39,059 nt of DNA. Origin: a virus. Below are positions 28,101 through 37,100 of this stretch, in pieces. The stretch's first letter is position 1. Every line of letters starts with the position of its first letter. Both the position numbers and the translations under genes were made by a program. The stretch spans positions 1 to 39,059 of IMG/VR virus record IMGVR_UViG_3300032241_001347. One strand, written 5' to 3'. The notes below the pieces were generated by a model that made no database searches, had not been told where the DNA came from, and saw only the letters and a list, made by a program, of their open reading frames with translations.

Positions 28101-31100
28101 TATCCATGCTTCTATTGTAAATGTTTGACCTGACAATTGTAAACTAGTTCCACTTGTCATACTTAGATAGTTAGTAGAACCATTAAATTGACCACTATAG
28201 TAATTATTATTGAATGGATTAAACGAACTTATCTGTGGATTCTTAGTTAAGGTCAATGGATTATTGTATATACTATTATCTACAAATGTGTTTGATTGAC
28301 ATGTTAGTAATGTCACTTGACCTGTAATTGCAGTTGCAACATTTGTACCACCTGTTCCAACAGTATTACGTGTCAATGTCTGTGTTGGAGGATTAAAATA
28401 TTGTGTACCTGCGGTTACACTTGTAGGTGTATACAATGCTTGACCCAATACAATACGTAGATTACTAATATACCCATTGAATGTTCCGTCCGCATAAGGA
28501 TCTGCACCAATACGTATCCAACCAATATTAGGAAATGTGTAATTTACAGCTTGTGTACCTAATGCAACACCATTACTGTATAATATTGTTGAACTAGCAC
28601 TAGAACGAACCAATGCAAGATGAGTCCATTGATTAATACCCATTACACCATATCCGGCGTAAATATCAGTTCCGCTATTTGGTACTAAAAATCCTAGTCC
28701 AGCAGAGTTAATATTTTGACCAATACGAATTTCCGCACCAATCGAACCGGCAGTACCAATACTAACCATTGGTATCCATGCTGCAGTTGGTAAGTTAACA
28801 GGGAATGCCCAAAATTCAATTGTAAAATTATTAGAACCAAAATTACTTGCAAATGGTGCTATTAAACTTACACCAAAATAATCCATACTGTTAGTAGTAG
28901 GTAAGAATGAACTACCAAACAATACACTATAATTGCCTGTATTAGTTAATGTTGCATTACCTACTTGTACAGGACTACTTCTACTGTAAATTGTATCATC
29001 ATTGATCATTCCGTATGTATTGCTACCCCATACAAATAATCCACCATCACTACGCAATGCAACAGTATTACTATATGTTGCATTTACTTGAGTCCAACTA
29101 CTAGAACCAATTTGCACTGGGCTACTACGATTGATTATTGTACCATCACCCAATTGTCCGTAGCCATTGTATCCCCAACCCCACAATAAGTTATTACTAT
29201 CAATACCTACATTGAATTGATTACCTGCACTAACTTGAGTCCAACTCTTAGTTGAAATTTGCACTGGTGACAATAGTGTTTGATTTACATTTGTGCCTTG
29301 ACCAACACCTAGTTGAATCATTGTACTACGATTGAAGTTTGTTATTTCACCTAGCTGTCCTACGTTGTTGTATCCCCAACCCCATAATGTACCATCACTA
29401 CGTATACCCATTGTCATACTACTACCTGCATTTACAGTAGTCCATGAACTTTGAACAACTGTTACGTAAGAACTGAATGGGCTTAGTAGTGTTGTTCTTG
29501 CAGGATTACCACCTAAGAATATTTGATAACCATATGCACTATTATCAACAATAGTACTATTTTGACATGTTAATAATGTAGTTTGTCCAGTTAGAATTGC
29601 ACTAATATTTGTACCGCTATTTTGAATAGCTGTTAGTGGACTTGTTGGTACAGTAAATGTACCTGTATAAACTGCAACGCCGTTTACCAAACGTACATTA
29701 GAATAATAGAAATTACCCATGTATACATTTGAGCCTGCACCGGTTGCAATTGCTAAGGGACCAGACGCAGGGATAGTGTTGTTACCTAATTGCCCACCCA
29801 TATATGGATAATAGCCAATATAGAACCCATTATTCAAACCTTGTTCTAGTGATCCAGCTACTGCTACAGTACCTGCGCTTGTACCATTTACAAATAATGT
29901 AATTGTTGTATTGTTACGTACTACCGCAACGTGCGTCCATGCATTGACTGTTGGGGCAGTAGATGTAGTTATAGAATAAGTCCAAGAACCAGATGAGTTA
30001 ACACCTGATTGTGTAGTAGTACCTGTGCCTTGGAATCCAAATACAAAATAATTATTTGTGTTTAATGCAAGAGTCCAACCATTGTTGTCATATTGACCAA
30101 TGTTGCTCATTAGATTTATATTGTAAGCAGGTAGTATTGGGAAGAAAATCCAAGATTCAATTGTAAAGTTATTAAATCCAAAGTTTGCGGGCACTGCGGT
30201 TGTACCTAAGTAACCCCAATTCAAACTTGTGCTATATGCATTTGTATTTGACAATGTATTTTGTGCACTAGTAACTTGTACTGGACTGCTACGATTAGCT
30301 TGTGTACCGTCACCTAATTGTGCAGTTGTATTCATACCCCATGCTAATAATGAATTTGCAGTTGAGTATGCAATAGTATGATATTGTCCAGCACTAATAA
30401 ATGTTGCTGACAATCCTACACCAGAAGCATATGTTACACCTGTAAATGAATTTGGGAACGCATATGATTCAAGAGTTCCAACAAAACCTGATACCAATAC
30501 CCAACCAATATTATCACTAGTTAACTGTGTTATTGTTGCAGTATCAAATGTTAACAAGTTAACACCACTTGCAATAGCTGCACTAGGATTACCATTTGCA
30601 TTTGCAGTTTGTGTAGTTGCTAAAGGTGAAGTGGGAACTGTAAAGTTTGCAGTATACACCGCAGTACCTTGAGTATATCTAAAGTTACTTATGTAGCCTG
30701 TGTATGTTGCTGGACTAAATGATGTTTGGTTAGTAGTATTAACACCAAACCACATACCATTGGGGCTAGCTAAATCATAACGTGCGCTTAACGGCTGAGC
30801 TGCGCCGGCTACAGTAACCGGAGTTCCACCTACGCCATTTAAATATACTGTAGTAAGATTAGCAGCAGTACGAACCAATGCAATATGATACCAAGTGTTT
30901 GCACTTAGTGTAACTGAGCTAGGATAACTTAATGCATAACTTGTTGAAGTTGTATTACTTCCACCACTGATATAGATAGTTGCACCAGTATATCCTATAG
31001 TCACAACAGCTTCTGAAGGATACGCTTGTTTGTATGTTCCCCAGTTAAAGAAATATGTATTATTATTTGCAACAGTAGGATATACCCACATTTCAATTGT

Positions 31101-34100
31101 AAATGCTTGACCTGCTGTAAAGTTTAATGCACTTGTATTGCTAATTGGGAAACCACCGTAGCCTGCAGTAAACAAATAACTATGTGCACTTTGATTTGAT
31201 AACAAACCACCGGCAACTGCGGTTGGTGAAGAGCGATTGACAATATCATTACTTGCCAATTGTCCATAATTATTATATCCCCATGCATATACTGTGCTAA
31301 TGTTAGATGCAATTGCTACACTATGGCTTCCACCTGCAGCAACTTGAGTCCAACTACTTGCACCTAATAATGTTACCCCAGAGAATGGAGTAGCATATAC
31401 TGCTACGGGTGAGCTTGTTGAAGTTATTGTAAGATTGTTTACACTATTATCTCTGAATACACTATTTTGAGCAGTTAATAATGCTGTACCAAATTGACCA
31501 TTCAATGGACCCGGTGACAAATTGGTTACTGTACCTACATTCGTAATAGCAAATGCATTAACACTACTGTCAATAATAGTTGATGCTTGTCCAACTAGTA
31601 ATATAGTTCCTGAACCAAATGGTCCTATAGTAGAAACTGTTGCACCATTATTTGTAATAGTAAGTGCATTTATACTGTTATCAATAATTGTACTAGATTG
31701 ACCTGTTAACAATACTGTACCACCTGTAATTGCAGCAATATTAGTACCAGCATTTTGTGTTATTGCTAATGGACTTGTCGGGACTACATAAGTACCTGTG
31801 TATATTATATTACCATTATTAATTCTTATATTACTAATATATCCTGTAAAGAATGATGTATTATTGTATGTTTGTCTACCAATACTGCTAGGTAAATTGA
31901 TACCAACTGAAATATTAATAGATCCACTTGCACCTGTACCTGTACCATTTACATACATATACATTGTACTACTACTGCTACTTCTACCAACAGTAACATG
32001 ATTCCAAGTATTTACATATACAGTACCTGATGTAATAGCATTTGTGATTGCAGTTGTGCTAGTAGCATATGCAAAAATAAGAGTTCCACCAGTATTGATA
32101 TATAATTGCCATTCACCAACTGTATATGATCCGCTAGGTCCTGATACAAAGTTGTCAATGATAACCGGTGAATTAGCGAATGTTGTGGGATATACCCAAC
32201 ATTCAATATTGAATGGATTAGTTCCAAATACAAATGCATTACCTGGAACTGTTAAGTACGCTGAAGTACCATTAAACAATATACTATTGCCATTTGTAGG
32301 TGTTACACCTGTTATAGCTCCAATGTTCGTAGTAGCACTTTGTGTAGTTGTTAATGCGTTGCTAGGTACAGTAAAGTTAACTGAGTAAATACCAGTACCA
32401 GAAACTACACGAGCATTTGAAATATATCCTGAGAAAAATTCAGTACCAGATGTTGTGGCACCTACTGCGTATGTTGCAGCTTGAATACTAGTTGAATATG
32501 TTGCGGTTCCATTTTGTTGTATTCCATTTAAGAATACTCTTATAATACCACTAATTCTAGTAACGGCTGCATGAACCCATACATTATTGGGTGTTGTTAC
32601 ATTGGTAGATAATACTGTTGCACTATTTGAATAGAATTCAAGAACACCGTATCTAAAACCCATACTAACCTTACCTGCAACTGTATCTGTACTTCTGTTT
32701 GTTATGATATCACAAAACGCAGGTTGTGCAGTTTGATATACCCAAGCTTCCATTGTAAAATCTGCTGTACCAATAGCTTGAATAGGAACAAAAGTAGTTG
32801 GTGTAGTTATGTATTGATTACTACCATTAAACGTCAAATAATAGTTATTAGTAGGTGCATTATATGTTATTGCATTAATGTTAGTTCCACTAGTTTGTGT
32901 AGTAGTCAATGGTGATGTAGGTGGTGTGAATGTACCAGTATAAACACCATAACCAATAACATATCTAACATTGGTTATATAACCATTGAAATAACTAATA
33001 GGTCCATTAAGATCACCTATACCAAAGTATGTACCACCATAGAAATAAGTATCAGGATATGTGATTACAGAAACACCATTGATGTATAAATTTATTACAT
33101 TTGCATTTCTTACTAAGGCTACATGATACCATTGATTGATATTAAAATTATATGTAGATGTATATATTGTACCGTTGGCATATATTTGCCAATTATTATA
33201 GAATGTAGATACTGCAAGAGTTGTCAATGCGGTTCCATAACCGCCTGAACCACCATAAACAGTATATGACTGACTTGATACGGTTGCAGTGGCATAATTG
33301 TTCATATATACAGTAGCAGTACTTGGATTAAATCCAGTTATGATAGTACCTGCAGGTATATATGTTCCTGTAATTGATGCGCCCACTGTTATATAATATG
33401 CACTTTGTGATACACCAGTAAGATAATTCACATTTACTGTTGCATTAGCTGTAAATGTTATAATGGTAGTGCCAAATAAACCTTGACTAGAGTTTTGGAA
33501 TATACCCATTATACCATTGTTGGTTATAGGATATACCCATGCTTCAATTGTAAAATTACCACTACCAAGAGTTAATATATTATTACTACCACTTACTGCT
33601 ACAGTTTGACTTAATGCACTATTAAAGAAAATACTGTATGCTGAGTAGTTTGAAATTCCTGTAGCACCGATTGGTATTGGATAACTACGATTAGTAGTAG
33701 TACCGTCACCTAATTGACCTTGAGCATTATATCCCCAAGTCCATAATGTGTTATTAGAATCTATTGCAAGTGTATGACTTCCACCTGCACTAACTTGTGA
33801 CCAACTATTTGATAAAGCAAATACTTGTATAGGACTAAAATTACTATATGTATTTGATTGACCTAATTGTCCTACATTGTTATTACCCCAACTCCATAGT
33901 GTACCATCACTACGTATAGCAGCACTATGGTAATCACCGGCAGCTACTTGACTCCAGCTATAACCTACACCAATTTGAACTGGACTACTGTATTGACCTA
34001 CACTTACTTGTACAGGTGAACTACGAGATGTAACAGTACCGTCACCTAATTGACCGTAACCATTGTAACCCCATAGATACATTATACCATTAGCATCAAG

Positions 34101-37100
34101 TTGTACTGATTGTGATGTACCTATTGTATTAACTTTTAAACCAGCCCATGAAGTTGATGCACCTATTTGTACAGGACTACTACGTGAAATTAAATTGCCT
34201 ATACCTAATTGACCATAATTATTAAAGCCCCATGCCCACAATGTACCATCTGCACGAACAGCCATTGTATGACTATCACCGGCTGTTACACTTAACCAAG
34301 AAAGATTTGTATAGAATGGTTGTGGATAAGTTACCATTGCAGCTGATCCACTAGGTATCAATTGATATGTATTAGTACTGTTATCTAGTAATGTACTGTT
34401 TTGTAATGTTAATAGTATTGTTCCACTGACTGCTAGTAAAGGAGCAGTAGGAACAGTAAAGTTACTTTGATAAACAGAAGTATCTAAATTGCCTTGTTCC
34501 CAACGCAAATTACTAATATAACCTTTAAAATAATTATAACTACCGAAAGTAGTATGACCAATATACAATTGAGTTGTTGAAGTATATGTACTCCATACGG
34601 TACCAATTGGGAATGTATTTTGCGGTGATTGTGCAACTAAATTACCATTAATGAATAAACTCAATATTGAACCCGACCATGTTGCAGCAAGATGTGTCCA
34701 TGTACTTAATGGTATTGTACTGTTTGTTGTTGAACTTATAATTCCAAACCAAGCAGTTCCATTATAATATCCTATCCATACATATTGCCCTGTATCAACT
34801 GTTCCAATTGCACTACCAAATCCAAATGTGATTGGGATTTGACCAGGATTATTAGTACTTACAATTGCACCACCGTTATATGCAGTTGGATATACCCAAG
34901 CTTCAATAGTAAATGGAGTTGTTGAAGTAGCAAACTGCCCCAACACACTACTATTAATAGTTACATAATCAGTTGAACCGTTTAATGCTAAACTATATGC
35001 ATTAGCTTGAATAACAGGATTCAATACACCAGTACCAATTTGTACAGGGCTACTACGTGAAATAGTATCATTTGTTCCTAGTTCGCCATCATTGTTATAA
35101 CCCCATGACCACAATGTACCGTCAATGCGCAAACCTACTGCAAAAAGTGTTCCACATGCAATTTGTGTCCAGCTAAAACCTACACCTACTTGTACAGGTG
35201 AGCTATATGAATTTGTATTATTTTGTCCTAATTGACCATATCCATTATATCCCCAACCCCATAGTGTACCATCAGTACGAATTGCCATTGCATATAACCA
35301 GCCACCATATACATTTTTATATTTTGCAGGACCTTGAATTACTGGTTGAGCGGCATATCTGTTCTGCGTATTACCTGTACCTAATTCACCTGAAGTATTA
35401 GTACCCCATACAAACAAATAACCATTGTTATCTATTGCATATGCAGATGCACTTACAACCCCTGCACTAGATCCTGCAACTGTTGATGCCACCTGAGACC
35501 AATTGCTTGCGTTACCTATTTGTATTGGACTATTTGATGATATACCAATTGAATTACCCCAACCCCATAGTGTACCGTCTGTACGAATTGCCATTGTACC
35601 GTAATAATTTGTTGCGACACTTGTCCAACTATAATTACCAACTACTTGTTTTGGACTATAATATGTATTTGTATCATTTGTTCCCAATTGACCATATCCA
35701 TTATATCCCCAAGCCCATAATGTATAATCACTACGTAAACCTACAGTAAAATACCAACCAACTGAAACTTGAATCCAAGATTCTAATTTTCCAGCAACAA
35801 GATAACCACTGTTGTTGTTTAGTCCCCAACCCCACATTGTGTTATCACTACGAATAGCAAGTGTATGACTTCCACCTACTGCAACATTTTTCCAAGATAG
35901 ATTACCAACTTGTACCGGACTACTGCGGTTAGTTGTTGATATATCACCAACTTGACCATAACTATTATTACCCCAACCAAATAGTCTACCGTCACTACGA
36001 ATAGCCATTGAATGACTACCTGAGTTTTTATTAACCGCTATTTGTGTCCAAGAGAATGTTGTGTTTGGTTGTGCTAGTTGACCAAATGTATTATCACCCC
36101 ATCCATATAATACTTTAAAATAATTCAATGCTACTACGTGATTTGCACCAGCACTAACTTGACTCCAACTACTGTTACCGATAAGACCAATCTGTACAGG
36201 TGAACTACGTGAGTAATTTGTCATTGACAAATCACCTAATTGACCATTGGTGTTAAGACCCCATGTAAATAATAAACCATCACCACGAATAGCAACTGTA
36301 TAGCTTGGGCCTGCACTTACTGTCAACCAACTACTAGTACCTATTTGTACTTGTGAACTACGTGATATGATATCTGTTGTTCCCAATTGACCCCATGAAT
36401 TACTACCCCACATCCATAATGTACCGTCACCGCGTATGGCAGCAGAATGATCCCATCCTACTGCAATTTGAGAGAATGATGATAAACTGATTTGTACAGG
36501 TGAACTACGACTTATGTTTGTATTGTCACCCAATTGTCCCCAGTTGTTTAATCCCCATACAAATAATGCACCATCACTACGAATAGCAAGTGTGTGATTA
36601 CCTGTTGCAATTTTTGACCATGAGTATTGTACTAATCCACCTAACTCACTAAACGAGTTATCACCCCATGCCCATAAGCTACCATCACTACGTATAGCAG
36701 TTGTGTGACTTGAAGCGGGAGCAACTTGAACCCAACTGTTTGCAAAAATACCATTACCAACAATTGTGGGAGAACCTGAACTTGTAATACTATTATTACC
36801 TAACTGTCCGTAATCATTTCTGCCCCATGCCCACAATGTGCCGTCTGACCTAACACCAAATGTATTGTTTGCACCAGTAAACTGATTTAAGAAAAACTCA
36901 TTGTATGTTCCAAATGAATATGTTGTAAATTGTACGGGTGATGGAGTAGTAAGGCCAGGACCTTGACCGTAATTGTTAGCTCCAGCATAAAAAATTCTAT
37001 TGTCAGGTCTTATCAATACAGTATGATCTTGTCCTGCAGTAACACCTGTCCATGAGTAGTTAACCTGAGTAGCAGCGTTTGCCAATGCATTTGACTGATA

